64,000 nucleotides of DNA, taken from contig CBDCGC010000003.1 in assembly GCA_965216585.1 (NCBI GenBank), positions 2,170,001-2,234,000 of the forward strand. Reading direction: 5' to 3'. Shown here piece by piece: positions 1-9,147 of the stretch (position 1 is the stretch's first letter; the number at the start of each line of letters is the position of its first letter). The notes beneath the pieces were generated by a model that was not told the origin of the DNA, made no database searches, and was given only the letters and a program-made list of their open reading frames with translations. The stretch is from CADEER01 sp965216585. GTDB taxonomy: Bacteria > Desulfobacterota > Binatia > HRBIN30 > CADEER01. A program made the position numbers and the translations under genes.

Positions 1-299
1 ATGACCGCCAGGATCTCATCCGTCCAGTGATCGACACTGTATTGCGGGCGGCGGCCGCTTTCGCCGTGTCCGGATAGATCGAGGGCTACGACTCGGTACT
101 GCGGAAAGAGCGGTGCAATGAAGCTCCACCAATGGGCATGTCCGGCGCCGCCGTGCACCAGCACCAAGCCCGGCTGGTCGCTCTTGCCCCACATCATCCG
201 ATGGATCTCGCAGCCGTCGACCTCAAGGCGATCTTCTTCGAACGGCGCAGCAAAGGCCTCGGTCAGCCAAGACGGCGCTGCTGTAGAAGGCTCGGGCAT
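1..299 (-). CDS. alpha/beta hydrolase, N-terminal part (cut by window edge)
   Basis: The reverse strand from the ATG at 299 reads 99 residues without a stop and runs off the left edge. The fold is recognisable from a strand plus oxyanion-type segment VLVHGGAGHAHWW (about residues 47-58) and the following strand DLSGHGES (about 74-81), the usual order at the start of an alpha/beta hydrolase. The nucleophile elbow, acid and histidine would lie outside the window, so substrate is unknown. No strong Shine-Dalgarno is seen before the ATG. It points the same way as the operon at 597-6809 but is separated from it by a palindromic element. Confidence 0.8.
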   Translation of the reverse strand, partial: MPEPSTAAPSWLTEAFAAPFEEDRLEVDGCEIHRMMWGKSDQPGLVLVHGGAGHAHWWSFIAPLFPQYRVVALDLSGHGESGRRPQYSVDHWTDEILAV

Positions 300-360
300 C
301 TGCGCACACCATGTCGATCGAACGCCAACGAGGCAAGCACCCGGCCGGACATGGACAATC

Positions 361-552
361 CAGCCTCAAAGAAAAAGTAGTCCGCGAGGGAGAACGCGTC
401 AGAGAGTGCCATCTGCGGCCGAGCACAGCTTTCGGCAAGCGGAGTGTAGTCCACTACATGAGCATTGCCGAGGGCGAGCACGGCCGCAGATGGCACTCTC
501 TGACGCGAGCTCGTGGCGTTTCTCGCCGTGGACTATTTTCTCTTTGAGGCTA
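361..552. repeat. 190-bp imperfect palindrome (MITE-like element)
   Basis: The left half from 361 and the right half ending at 552 are reverse complements of each other over nearly their whole length, centred at about 451-452 on GTAGTCCACTAC. The best conserved block, GTCAGAGAGTGCCATCTGCG, is identical in both arms; the outer tips read AGCCTCAAAGA on both sides. It fills the gap between the DUF3604 gene and the hydrolase. No convincing gene lies inside. It looks like a non-autonomous mobile or REP-type element. Confidence 0.75.
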
Positions 553-596
553 GGGCGAGTGGGAATCGTCGATCGCAAACCGGTGAGAATAGGTTG

Positions 597-2570
597 CTAC
601 GGCGAGTACCAGATCGGCGAGGTCCAAGCGCGCTCCTGAATTGCGGGACGGTGCCCAGCATCACAGCAGGCTTCCAGGTGTTCGGGAACCGAGCGCAGGT
701 TCGTGCAGTCGACGGCGTCCTCCGCACACACCCACTGCGACCAACGACAACTCGGCGTTTCCAGGACTCTCGCGTAGTAGAACGCGGGCGAGCTGGAGTC
801 GTGCTCGGCATCCCGCCACACTCTGCAAAGTCGCGCGTGACCGCGACCGCTGCGCGCACACGTCGACAGATCGACTCCAACCGTGTCGCCAAGACTCTCC
901 GTAACGTCGAAGACGCGCTCGTGACGCTCGCCCTCGTCGTCGACCCACCCTTTGACGATTTGTAGGCGTTCGATATCGCCCGCCGATGGATGCGGATCGC
1001 GCAACGCCGAAACCAGGAAGCTCGGAACGCCGCCACCGGCAGGCGGCGGCAGATCGCCGCCCATCGGCACGCCGCTGCCGTAGACCTCGGCAATCCCGTC
1101 GGCGCGGTCGCACAGATCGGCGGCCAGATCCCAACCTCCGAAAAAGCGAACGACCGGGCGCGTGCCGCTGGTGCCGTATGCCTCCCGCCTCTTCATCGCG
1201 GCGAAGAGCGACTCGCGCGTGTTTTCCTCCGCCCACAACACCGCCAGACCTCCCGGATTGAACTCCAGATTGTCGGGGTGACCGGGCGGAACGCCGAGTC
1301 GCGATGACATCCCCGCCCCACCGTGGCCGGGATGGCCGCGCTCGCGGGTCAAGCCGGGTGTCCCGAGGTGCGTGTCGGTGCTGGCGATGATGCCGTACTT
1401 GAACGGGTTGGTCGCCACCTCTCGCTGCCACGCCAATCCTCGCTTCAGCACATCGCGTACGTAGTTGACGGCTCGCGGCTCGGGCACGCTGGAGAACGGC
1501 AGCCGCGTGCCAATCGTCACTTCTTCGAAGGCGCAAAGCTCATCGCTGACGCCCGGCATCAGGGCACACTCCGAGCTTCCCTTGTGCTGCATGATCTCGA
1601 CCAGGCGATCGTAGCGCCGGCGCAGCGGCGCGTCGTCCTCACTGATCGTCCCCTCGTCCACACCGGCTGACGAAAAGGCGTTGCCCTCGCTTATGTTCGA
1701 ATTGTGCGGAATCGTCAGCGCCTCACAGCCGGGCCGCCCTTGACGACACTCGCGATCGAGACCGCGCCAGAGCTCGACGGCATCGGGACCGGTCTCCATC
1801 GAGGTCACCGGCAGCTCGGGGACGACGGCGTTGCGAAAGATGACGTTGCGGTGGAGATGCGCTCCGCCGGGTGACGCCGTCCATTCGTATCCCACGAAGG
1901 TCGTAAACCGACAATCGGCGGAGCGGTCGTCCGCCTCTTCGGCAGCTTTTTGGATGTCCTGCCAGATGATGCTCGCCGCTTCCCGGCAGTGGACGCCGTC
2001 CTCGCCGCAAAAACCCCAGCGTGTTCCGATCAGCGAGTATTTTGCGTTCATCAAATAGAAAGCCACCCGCGGCAGATAGCGATAGATGATGCACACCCAA
2101 GAGTCGTGACCTGGCAGACCGGGCGTCTTGCAGATATGCACCTCGCCGAGTTGCTCGGCGTGATCGGTGACGACAGCAAAGTCGAGCGGCCGCTCGAGCT
2201 GCACGGTGCGCTGCCCCCTGCCCTCTTCGTCGTAGGGCTGGATCGCAAGCGCCGCACCGCGAGCAAAGCGGTAGGCATCACGGGGAGTGATTCGGGTGTC
2301 CTGCGTGCTCGCATCTTGCGAGTAGGTCGTGTGCACGTGCGTGTCGCCGAAGAACGGACGGCGGTTGGCGTCGTAGCTCGAGCACTGCGGTGCCCCGACC
2401 TCTTCGGCCGCGAGCGGTGAGATCACCAAGAGCGCAGCAAGAGAAAGTACGCCGCAGCGCGATCGATTCACCGATCGCCGCAATACCCCCTCGGCCAGGA
2501 CGGCGGAAGACAGTGTACTGGCAATGGACTCGGCCACCGCGCGGAGCCTCGATTGAAGCAACGTGCTCAC
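597..2570 (-). CDS. secreted DUF3604 (PHP-like) protein
   Basis: About 657 residues. The chosen start is a GTG at 2570 whose last two bases overlap the upstream TGA (GTGA), indicating translational coupling; the open frame extends further upstream but only as a shadow of the preceding gene. A hydrophobic segment at about residues 39-56 ending in AEE suggests export. The domain begins with GDTHVHTTYSQD (about 75-86), followed by VVTDHAEQLG and later ASTDTHLGTPG, the metal-ligand positions of DUF3604 proteins related to PHP phosphoesterases. Substrate is unknown. A distant paralogue lies at 61193-63115. It is the last gene of a five-gene minus-strand operon. Confidence 0.85.
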   Translation of the reverse strand: MSTLLQSRLRAVAESIASTLSSAVLAEGVLRRSVNRSRCGVLSLAALLVISPLAAEEVGAPQCSSYDANRRPFFGDTHVHTTYSQDASTQDTRITPRDAYRFARGAALAIQPYDEEGRGQRTVQLERPLDFAVVTDHAEQLGEVHICKTPGLPGHDSWVCIIYRYLPRVAFYLMNAKYSLIGTRWGFCGEDGVHCREAASIIWQDIQKAAEEADDRSADCRFTTFVGYEWTASPGGAHLHRNVIFRNAVVPELPVTSMETGPDAVELWRGLDRECRQGRPGCEALTIPHNSNISEGNAFSSAGVDEGTISEDDAPLRRRYDRLVEIMQHKGSSECALMPGVSDELCAFEEVTIGTRLPFSSVPEPRAVNYVRDVLKRGLAWQREVATNPFKYGIIASTDTHLGTPGLTRERGHPGHGGAGMSSRLGVPPGHPDNLEFNPGGLAVLWAEENTRESLFAAMKRREAYGTSGTRPVVRFFGGWDLAADLCDRADGIAEVYGSGVPMGGDLPPPAGGGVPSFLVSALRDPHPSAGDIERLQIVKGWVDDEGERHERVFDVTESLGDTVGVDLSTCARSGRGHARLCRVWRDAEHDSSSPAFYYARVLETPSCRWSQWVCAEDAVDCTNLRSVPEHLEACCDAGHRPAIQERAWTSPIWYSP

Positions 2571-3628
2571 GCCGGTCTGTAGAGGCCGCGGCCGGTGATC
2601 ATCGGTAGATCCAAGGCCGAAATGAGTCCGGGCTGGTGATCGACCACGGCCGGGATGGCGTTGACGATGCGCGTCGCGGTTTGGATGACACCGCCGACCG
2701 CGTGGTCCCCGTGTTTGTCCTCCATATCCATGTTGATGACCATGCGCGGCTCGCCTTCGATGGTGACGCGGTATCCCTTGCCGCGCGGCCACTCCGGCGC
2801 AATGTCGTCGACCAGGCGGGTCACGTGCTCGAGCACGATGGCGTCATTTCCATCGACGACGCCGCGCACTTCGAAGCGCAGGCCGCCCATCGTACCCTTC
2901 TTGAACAAGCCCATCGCATTCTCCGTGTCTCTCATCAGCGGCCGGCGCTCATGTACGTCGTAGATCGTGTCGAGCTTCACTCCCAAACCAGCGGCAACGC
3001 AACGAATGGTTCCTCCCCAGGCCATCGACAGTGCGCCCGGAGCGAGCAGCATGCATTCGTGGTCGAGCGGGTAGCCGAAACCCATCACCTCGCGGATCGT
3101 ATCTTCCTGCACGTAGTTGGCGTAGTTGATGATCTCCTGCATGCGAACGCTCGACCAGCTTTCACTGAGGCCGGTGAAGACGAGTGGCATCACGTCGTTG
3201 GCGAAGCCCGGATCGATACCGTTGTTGAAGCAGGTGGCCTTGCCGGCCTGGCAAGCCTCTTCGATTCCATCGACGAAGCCGGGGATGTCCGTTTCTGGAT
3301 AGAGCAGCATGATCAACGAGCTCGACACGACGTTGATCCCAGCGGCGAGGATGCGCGCCTGGTCCTTGGCTGCCTCGAAAATGCGATGCTCCGCAGCGGC
3401 CGTGTAGCAAACACAGTCCGGCTTGGCCGCCAACGCTCGATCGATGTCGGTCGTCGCAAAGATGCCGGTGGTGTCACCAACCTCGCAAAACTCGGACGCG
3501 TCTTTGCCAGCCTTGTCGGGATTGCTGACGATCAACCCGACCAGCTCGAGCTCGGGGTGGTTGATGATCGCCCGCAAGGCGTAGCGGCCGACGTTTCCGG
3601 TGCTCCACTGAACGACTCGGTACGTCAT
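2567..3628 (-). CDS. NAD(P)-binding dihydrodipicolinate-reductase-like protein
   Basis: 353 residues. The N-terminus (VVQWSTGNVGRYALRAI) is a Rossmann glycine motif of the kind found in DapB-like and 2,4-diaminopentanoate dehydrogenase-like proteins common in mycobacteria and related catabolic clusters. The C-terminal half has the PGALSMAWGG region typical of that group. Its true substrate is not assignable from sequence. It follows the SDR by 13 bases and its stop overlaps the GTG of the DUF3604 gene, so it is co-translated in the operon. Confidence 0.8.
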   Translation of the reverse strand: MTYRVVQWSTGNVGRYALRAIINHPELELVGLIVSNPDKAGKDASEFCEVGDTTGIFATTDIDRALAAKPDCVCYTAAAEHRIFEAAKDQARILAAGINVVSSSLIMLLYPETDIPGFVDGIEEACQAGKATCFNNGIDPGFANDVMPLVFTGLSESWSSVRMQEIINYANYVQEDTIREVMGFGYPLDHECMLLAPGALSMAWGGTIRCVAAGLGVKLDTIYDVHERRPLMRDTENAMGLFKKGTMGGLRFEVRGVVDGNDAIVLEHVTRLVDDIAPEWPRGKGYRVTIEGEPRMVINMDMEDKHGDHAVGGVIQTATRIVNAIPAVVDHQPGLISALDLPMITGRGLYRPA

Positions 3629-3641
3629 TCTCTGTTCGCCC

Positions 3642-4406
3642 TCATAGTAGATGCGAGCTCACCAGGGAGCCGCCGTCGCAAAGCAAACACGATCCCGTCA
3701 CAAACGAAGCCCGGTCCGAGGCCAGCCACACTACTGGTTCAGCGACCTCGGCCGGACGGCCCAGTCGGCGCATCGCGTGCGCGTTGACCGTCTTCTCCTT
3801 GTATTCAGGGAAGCGATCGAAATAGCGCTCGATCGCCGCCGTCTCCATGCCACCGGGCGCGACCGAGTTTACGCGAATCCCGCGTGCCGCGTATTCCGCT
3901 GCGGCGCTCATGGTCAGTGCGTGTACTCCACCCTTGGCGGCAATGTAGGCGCCGAGCATCGCCTCCCCTTTGAAGACCCCGGCCGTGGTGATGTTGACGA
4001 TCGAGCCACCGCCGTTGGCCAGCATCGCCGGCACGGCGAACTTCATACCGTGAAACACTCCCTTCAGGCACACATCCACGGTCTTGTTCCAACTCCCCTC
4101 GTCGATCTGGTCGAGCGGGCCGAAATCACCACCACCGCCGATGGCATTGTTGCAAATCCAGTCGAGCCTTCCGAAGCGCTCAACGGTCCCCGCCACCAAG
4201 GACTCGACCTGCTCGCCAACGACGACATCGGCATGCCGGTAGAACGCATCCTTTCCAATTCCGGCTGCAACTTTCTCGCCGGTTTCATCGAGAATGTCGG
4301 CGACGACAACCTTCGAACCTTCGCGCGCCGCTAGTTCGGCAACACAGCGGCCCAAACCTTGCGCCGCGCCCGTTACGATTCCGACTTTGCCGAACAACAT
4401 CGTCAT
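3642..4406 (-). CDS. SDR-family oxidoreductase
   Basis: 254 residues from an ATG at 4406 that overlaps the upstream stop (ATGA). The cofactor motif TGAAQGLG is at about residues 12-19, the NNA motif is present as CNNAIGG, and the catalytic pair is YIAAK. Counting 13 residues back from the tyrosine gives threonine (ITTAG) where the classical SDR serine sits, so the catalytic triad is slightly atypical. The C-terminus has the usual VTGSCLLCDGG tail. A long in-frame extension upstream is out of phase with the nitronate monooxygenase gene and is not real. Confidence 0.88.
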   Translation of the reverse strand: MTMLFGKVGIVTGAAQGLGRCVAELAAREGSKVVVADILDETGEKVAAGIGKDAFYRHADVVVGEQVESLVAGTVERFGRLDWICNNAIGGGGDFGPLDQIDEGSWNKTVDVCLKGVFHGMKFAVPAMLANGGGSIVNITTAGVFKGEAMLGAYIAAKGGVHALTMSAAAEYAARGIRVNSVAPGGMETAAIERYFDRFPEYKEKTVNAHAMRRLGRPAEVAEPVVWLASDRASFVTGSCLLCDGGSLVSSHLL

Positions 4407-5500
4407 GAGCGGATCTGTAATCCCGCTAGTGCATCCTCGGCTTCTGCGACAATACGCGCGATCAGCTCGGCGCATGTCGGCCAGTCGTCGATGACCCCGG
4501 CCACAGTGCCACTGGGAAGATATCCACCGACGGGATCGCCGTCGTTCATCGCCTTGCGAGCGAGCATCGGTGCATTGGCAGCCATCAAGAGCTGCGAACG
4601 CGTCAGCTTCTCGTTGGCGCGCATCGCCAGACCGGACCGCAACAACTCGCTCAGCGAAACACCACTGACGCTGCGCAGCTCCATCGCATTGCGAAAAGCA
4701 AAGACGAGCTTGGCCAGTGGGCCTTTGCCCTCGAGGCCGCGTACCAGCTCGTTGATGATCACCCGCTGCGGCATGCCGTCGATCTCGGTCGTCACGATCA
4801 CGTCGTTGAGACCCGCATCGATGTAGCGCTGCGACGTCGCCTGCGGCACTGGGCTCTCGGCCGTCATCAGAAAGCGCGTACCCATGGCGACACCAGCGGC
4901 GCCGCGAGCCAGCGCCGCGACCAGACCTCGACCATCTTTGAATCCGCCGGCGGCAATCACCGGAATGCCAACCGCATCGGCACAGGCCGAAATCTGCAGC
5001 GAAGTGGGAATCGGGCCAGTGTGGCCACCGCCTTCGCCGCCCTGCACGATGACGGCGTCGGCACCGAGCTTCTCGGCCTTCTGGACGTGGCGAGGAGCGC
5101 CGCACGTCGGTATACAGATCGTGCCGCCTTTCTTGAGACTCTGGATGAGATCGGCACTGGGAGCGCGATTGTAGCCAGCGGCGCGCACACCGTTCTGCAA
5201 GATCATCTCGACGATCTCGGCAGCGCCGGGCGCGTCCATGAGAAAGTTGACGCCAAACGGTCTGTCGGTCAGCTCCGCGGTCCGCGCGATGGCTTTCTCG
5301 ACTGCGTCGAGAGGCAGCCCGGCAGCGGCAAGAAAGCCGAAAGCCCCGGCGTTGCACGCCGCCGCAGTCAGCTCCGGCGTCGCCACCCACCCCATTCCCG
5401 TTTGCACGATCGGCAGCGCGCCACCGAGCAGCTCGGTGAGACGAGTGTGCAGTGGATGCCCGGCAGGGAAGCGCGTTTCGCCCATGAGAAGGTCAAGCAA
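4403..5500 (-). CDS. nitronate monooxygenase-like FMN enzyme
   Basis: 365 residues, a TIM-barrel flavoprotein of the 2-nitropropane dioxygenase/NMO family. Supporting segments are PIVQTGMGWVATPEL near the N-terminus, the GGEGGGHTG phosphate-binding loop, PVIAAGGFKDGRG, and ARGAAGVAMGTRFL. Known members oxidise alkyl nitronates, but many in lipid or aromatic clusters have other roles. The first start is a TTG at 5500 with a purine-rich AAGGTGA just before it; an ATG five codons later (5485) is the alternative. Its stop overlaps the ATG of the SDR. Confidence 0.85.
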   Translation of the reverse strand: MLDLLMGETRFPAGHPLHTRLTELLGGALPIVQTGMGWVATPELTAAACNAGAFGFLAAAGLPLDAVEKAIARTAELTDRPFGVNFLMDAPGAAEIVEMILQNGVRAAGYNRAPSADLIQSLKKGGTICIPTCGAPRHVQKAEKLGADAVIVQGGEGGGHTGPIPTSLQISACADAVGIPVIAAGGFKDGRGLVAALARGAAGVAMGTRFLMTAESPVPQATSQRYIDAGLNDVIVTTEIDGMPQRVIINELVRGLEGKGPLAKLVFAFRNAMELRSVSGVSLSELLRSGLAMRANEKLTRSQLLMAANAPMLARKAMNDGDPVGGYLPSGTVAGVIDDWPTCAELIARIVAEAEDALAGLQIRS

Positions 5501-5537
5501 TCACCTTCCCGGCAAGCGGGCAAGGCACGATACGTCG

Positions 5538-6809
5538 TCAGGTCGCGCTGTCGATCGACGATTTGCGCGACGACATGCGTTCAATCTGGTAACGCAGCCA
5601 CGACGACAGCCAGAAGTTCTTCGACCTGCGATCCAATGCCTCGTGCACGGCGATCGACACCGCCAAGGCAGCGGTGTGGTGCGGCTTCACCGCCAGCGCC
5701 ACCTCGGCCAGGTGGAGGGCTTCGAGCAGTTTACCCGCCTTCACTTTCTCGCCGGCGCGCTCGGCGACCGCGTCGGCCCCGCCGGCGAGCTCGACGACGT
5801 CGCCGTGAACGCTCGACGGCGGTACGCCGTAGAGCTCGGTCGTCGACTGCTGGTGGAACCAGCCGAGGTAGGTCTCCCAGATGGCGCGAACGTTCCACGA
5901 CACCATGCCGTAACCTTCGCCCACCTCCAACTCGGGTGGCAGCTCGACCTCGCGCATCGCCGTCCACACGTCTTTTCCGGCATTCATGTACTCGACCGTT
6001 CGATCGTGCACGTAGCGAACGGCACCCGACAATCGCTCGAGCTCCGAACGTATGAGATCTTTTCCCTCGATGGTTCCGTGGTGACCGTAGACGACAAGGC
6101 GCGGCGCCAGATCGATGACGGTTTGGATCGCGTCGATGACCACCCGTGCGTCGCGGTAGCGATCGCCGCGAATGGTAACGAGATTGGGAATGTGGCCCCA
6201 CAGGGCACCGAAGAGATTTCCGGTGAAGAGAATCTCGTGTTGGGGGAGCCAGACGACCAGCGATTCATTGGTTTCGGCACCGGGCACGGCGAGCAGCTCG
6301 AAGCGCAAACCGCCGAGCTCGAAGTCGAATCGATCGTCGACGAGCAGCGTCGGCTCCGCCACCGACTGTTTGAACGTCGCGGCCGCGCCCGACTCGTGTC
6401 GGATCGCCTTGGTGATCGCCTTGGCAAAGGCAAAGAACGACCGCCCCTGACGCGCCCGGCGCAGCATTCCATCCTCGGACTGGAAGGCGGGGTTACCGCG
6501 CTGAGCGACGATCTCCGTACCCTCTTCGCAAAACAAATCGACCCCGCCGACGTGGTCGACATGCCCCTGCGTCAAAACGATGTAGCGGGTGGGTCGCGGA
6601 TCGACGGCGTCGAAGTTGCGCTTGTGCACAGGAGCCTCAAAGCCCATGCCGGTATTGATGACGACACGACCCTCCGGAGTCGAAACCAGGAAGGAGTTCG
6701 ACAGTCCGTACGACGCGTGGATGAAATCGTTGATCCGCAGCGCTTCCGGCATGGAAGCCGGCTGCAAATCAAAACCACCGGGACGCGATCTGTACAATGG
6801 GTCGTTCAT
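5538..6809 (-). CDS. alkylsulfatase-like metallo-beta-lactamase fold protein
   Basis: 423 residues. An N-terminal MBL domain (about 25-230) carries LTQGHVDHVGG, where family members usually have THxHxDHxGG; the first histidine is replaced by glutamine. VPGAETNES corresponds to the PGTEAP-type segment of SdsA1/BDS1 alkylsulfatases, and VYGHHG plus the helical part (VHDRTVEYMNAGKDVWTAM ... NVRAIWETYLGWFH) matches their dimerisation domain. A sulfate-ester or related hydrolase is therefore the best guess, with altered metal binding. First gene of the minus-strand operon; 37 bases separate it from the nitronate monooxygenase. Confidence 0.75.
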   Translation of the reverse strand: MNDPLYRSRPGGFDLQPASMPEALRINDFIHASYGLSNSFLVSTPEGRVVINTGMGFEAPVHKRNFDAVDPRPTRYIVLTQGHVDHVGGVDLFCEEGTEIVAQRGNPAFQSEDGMLRRARQGRSFFAFAKAITKAIRHESGAAATFKQSVAEPTLLVDDRFDFELGGLRFELLAVPGAETNESLVVWLPQHEILFTGNLFGALWGHIPNLVTIRGDRYRDARVVIDAIQTVIDLAPRLVVYGHHGTIEGKDLIRSELERLSGAVRYVHDRTVEYMNAGKDVWTAMREVELPPELEVGEGYGMVSWNVRAIWETYLGWFHQQSTTELYGVPPSSVHGDVVELAGGADAVAERAGEKVKAGKLLEALHLAEVALAVKPHHTAALAVSIAVHEALDRRSKNFWLSSWLRYQIERMSSRKSSIDSAT

Positions 6810-6874
6810 CGAACCGCACGCAATCTACTCCGACAATCCTCGCGCCGACAACCACAGAGAAGCGACTCTTGACC

Positions 6875-6960
6875 GCGAAGGTCCACGGAGAAGAGACTTT
6901 GAGCCACGGAGTACACACGGAGTTCCATGGAGAAAAGACTTTGAACCACGGAGTACAGTA
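6875..6960. repeat. CCACGGAG-type dispersed repeats, left of the group II intron
   Basis: Two 42-bp spaced copies of GACTTTGARCCACGGAGTAC occur at about 6895 and 6937, with further CCACGGAG and ACGGAG words. The same family, in the opposite reading, fills 9148-9460 beyond the intron, so the intron sits within one repeat cluster. The remaining bases from 6810 to 6875 hold nothing recognisable. Confidence 0.75.
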
Positions 6961-7026
6961 GAGTAGAGGAGTGAGTGATGTGGGCAGCCAACTGGCCGAG
7001 GCCACACGGCTCACTCCCCCCTCGAC

Positions 7027-7059
<33 letters not shown>

Positions 7060-7108
7060 TGCCCAGTAGCTGTCGCGTGAAGGTATGCACAGACAGTTGC
7101 GCGGTGTC

Positions 7109-8727
7109 TCATAGATAGACAAGTCCTTGCTTCTGGAGATGTCGGTATGTAGACGTCCCTTCTGGCGGTCGAAAGGGCCGCTGGCTGCGCCGTCTCAGAT
7201 GCAAATGGAGACGGTTTCGAACATACGCGTTGATCGCTCGGTGATACCGTCGTGGCTGTCCAAGGCAGAAGTAGTTTGCCCATCCTCGCAGGTGCACGTT
7301 GAGCCGGTCGATCATCGTTGGCAGGGGCTGGAAGCACAGCCGGCTGCTGGTCAGCTCCCGCAGCCGCTCCCTCTCCCGCGCCATCGCTTTGTTCGACGGC
7401 CCCATGTGCAGGTACCGGTGCCTACCCCCTCGAATGTCTCGGTGGTAGCTGCCGGTGCCTACCCCCTCGAATGTCTCGGTGGTAGCTGCCGGTGCCTACC
7501 CCCTCGAATGTCTCGGTGGTAGCTGCCGGTGCCTACCCCCTCGAATGTCTCGGTGGTAGCTGCCGGTGCCTACCCCCTCGAATGTCTCGGTGGTAGCTGC
7601 CGGTGCCTACCCCCTCGAATGTCTCGGTGGTAGCTGTACGTATACCCCAGAAAGTCCAGGCTCGCTCCTTGTTCTCTCAGGCAGACCACTCGGGTCTTCT
7701 CCCGGTTGATCTCCAACCCCAACCATCGTTCGATCTTCTCCTCGATGAATGCTGTGAGCTGTGGCTCGATCTCTCGGGCCATCACCACGAAGTCATCGGC
7801 GTAACGCACCAACTTCGCATCTGCCCACTGCGCCGGCCCATCGGCTCGGTGGAACACCTTGTCGAACCAGTGCAGGTAGATATTCGCCAGCAGCGGCGAA
7901 ATCACCCCACCCTGCGGTGTTCCCTTCTTTGAGCGGCGTTTGCGCACTTTCCCCCGCCCCTTGGGGTCGGGCTCCACCACCACCGCCTTCAACCACATCC
8001 GTATCACCCTCAGAACCGTTCGGTCGCTGATTCGCATCTGGATGCACTTCATGAGCTGGTCATGCGGAATCGAATCGAAGTACCCTTTGAGGTCCGCATC
8101 ATACACTGCCTGATACCCCGCCCGCAGGTGTCCCCGGATCTCCTTCAGTGCCTGGTGGGCCGATCTTCCGGGTCGAAACCCGTAGGAGCACGGCTCGAAG
8201 TCCGCCTCGAATATCGGCTCCAGGACGAGCAGCATGGCTGTTTGCACCACACGATCTCTCACTGTTGGTATCCCCAGGGGGCGTGTCTCCCCGTTGGGTT
8301 TTGGTATGTTGACGCGACGTACTGCCTGCGGCTTGTACTTCTTGGTGCGCAGATCCTCCCCGATCTCTTCGAGGAATGCTTCGTACCCGGCATCGGTCGC
8401 CTCGATCATCTCGATCGTGACTCCATCTACTCCGGGTGCTCCGCCGTTTCTGCTCACCTGCGCGTAGGCTGCCGCAAGCGTGTCCTTCCGATAGACTCGA
8501 TCCCACAGTGTGTAGAATCGAAACCTCGGCTCCTGCTCGGCCTTCTGGCCTAGTCGCTGCCTCAGTTGAGAGAGCTTCTCGTAACCTGCGATTCGGTAGC
8601 GTCCCCCTGTTGGGTTGGGCTGCTTCCTCTCAGGCTCCTTTGCCGTAGTGGGACTCTCGTCCAAGCGGGCCTCTCCTCTTCTTGCAGTCGACGCACTACT
8701 GGTCCGGCCCCTTCGCTCCACGGACAT
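7109..8727 (-). pseudogene. ltrA: group II intron reverse transcriptase/maturase, frame broken by tandem repeat
   Basis: The N-terminal part (7570-8727) reads 385 residues with RT signatures: APGVDGVTIEMI, PKPNGETRPLGIPTVRDRVV, YGFRPGRSAHQAL, GTPQGGVISPLLANIYL and the YADD box (VRYADDFVVM). The C-terminal part (7109-7405), LRGWANYF then RRRSQRPFRPPEG, is the maturase X region in another phase. Between them are six copies of a 37-bp unit (7417-7638). Removing five copies (185 bp) joins the halves in frame as SYHRDIRGGRHRYLHMGPSN. As it stands, the second copy introduces a TAG, so no full-length protein is made. Intact relatives are about 440-460 residues. Confidence 0.9.
7417..7638. repeat. 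six tandem copies of a 37-bp unit inside the maturase gene
   Basis: Units begin at 7417, 7454, 7491, 7528, 7565 and 7602 (each starting GGTGCCTACCCCCTCGAATG) and are identical except for the final two or three bases of the last. The unit is itself coding DNA of the maturase, so this is a local amplification of native sequence. 37 is not a multiple of three, so each added copy shifts the frame. Confidence 0.95.
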
Positions 8728-9147
8728 TACTCCGCTTCCTCGCTACTACGAGCCGGTCCGACTCCCGACACGGTCACCTTCGATGGGTTATATTTTCCCC
8801 ACCGAGGCTGAGTGCCACAAGCACTCCGTCCGTTCGGGCCTCCCAGGTTCCTTGACCGATCTTTACGCGCGCGCTGTCCCCCTTCACCCCGGGAAGTCCG
8901 GTGATTGCTCCCACTCGTTTCTTCACCACCGATGGCAGGCTTCACACACTCCGGCAGCTTGGCCACTTCCACTTCGTGTAACGAGGCCGCTTCGGGTTCG
9001 CTTTCGCTACGGCTCACGCGTTCGCTCCCCGGAGCTTCGCCAGCCGGATTACTCCGACCCACGTCCGGTTCGCTTCCTGTTGTACGAGCAACTGACAGGG
9101 TAACCTCCTTTCAGATTACTAGATCGGCCAGACTTCGCCTGGCGCAC
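8728..9147 (-). ncRNA. group II intron 5' RNA region (domains I-III)
   Basis: These 420 bases lie between the intron 5' end and the maturase start and contain no gene. The minus strand begins GTGCGCCAGGCGAAGTCTGG, whose GCCAGGCG...CTGGC halves pair as an opening stem, and includes AAAGGAGGTTACCCTGTCAG. The position fits domains I-III; individual domains were not folded. Confidence 0.65.

Noticed and set aside
118..639. Open frames across the 361-552 palindrome
   Set aside because: They exist on both strands because the element is palindromic; no start signal, codon bias or known domain.
3642..5390. 582-codon frame suggesting a fusion protein with the SDR
   Set aside because: Its first 320 codons are out of phase with the well-supported nitronate monooxygenase gene; the SDR begins at the ATGA overlap.
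7417..7638. Possible CRISPR array (37-bp repeats)
   Set aside because: The units are head to tail without spacers and are a copy of maturase coding sequence.
7109..8727. Reverse transcriptase as the missing partner of the retroelement at 63 kb
   Set aside because: It has group II maturase features (X region RRRSQRPFRPPEG), lies with domain V and 5' GTGCG intron ends, and is 55 kb away.
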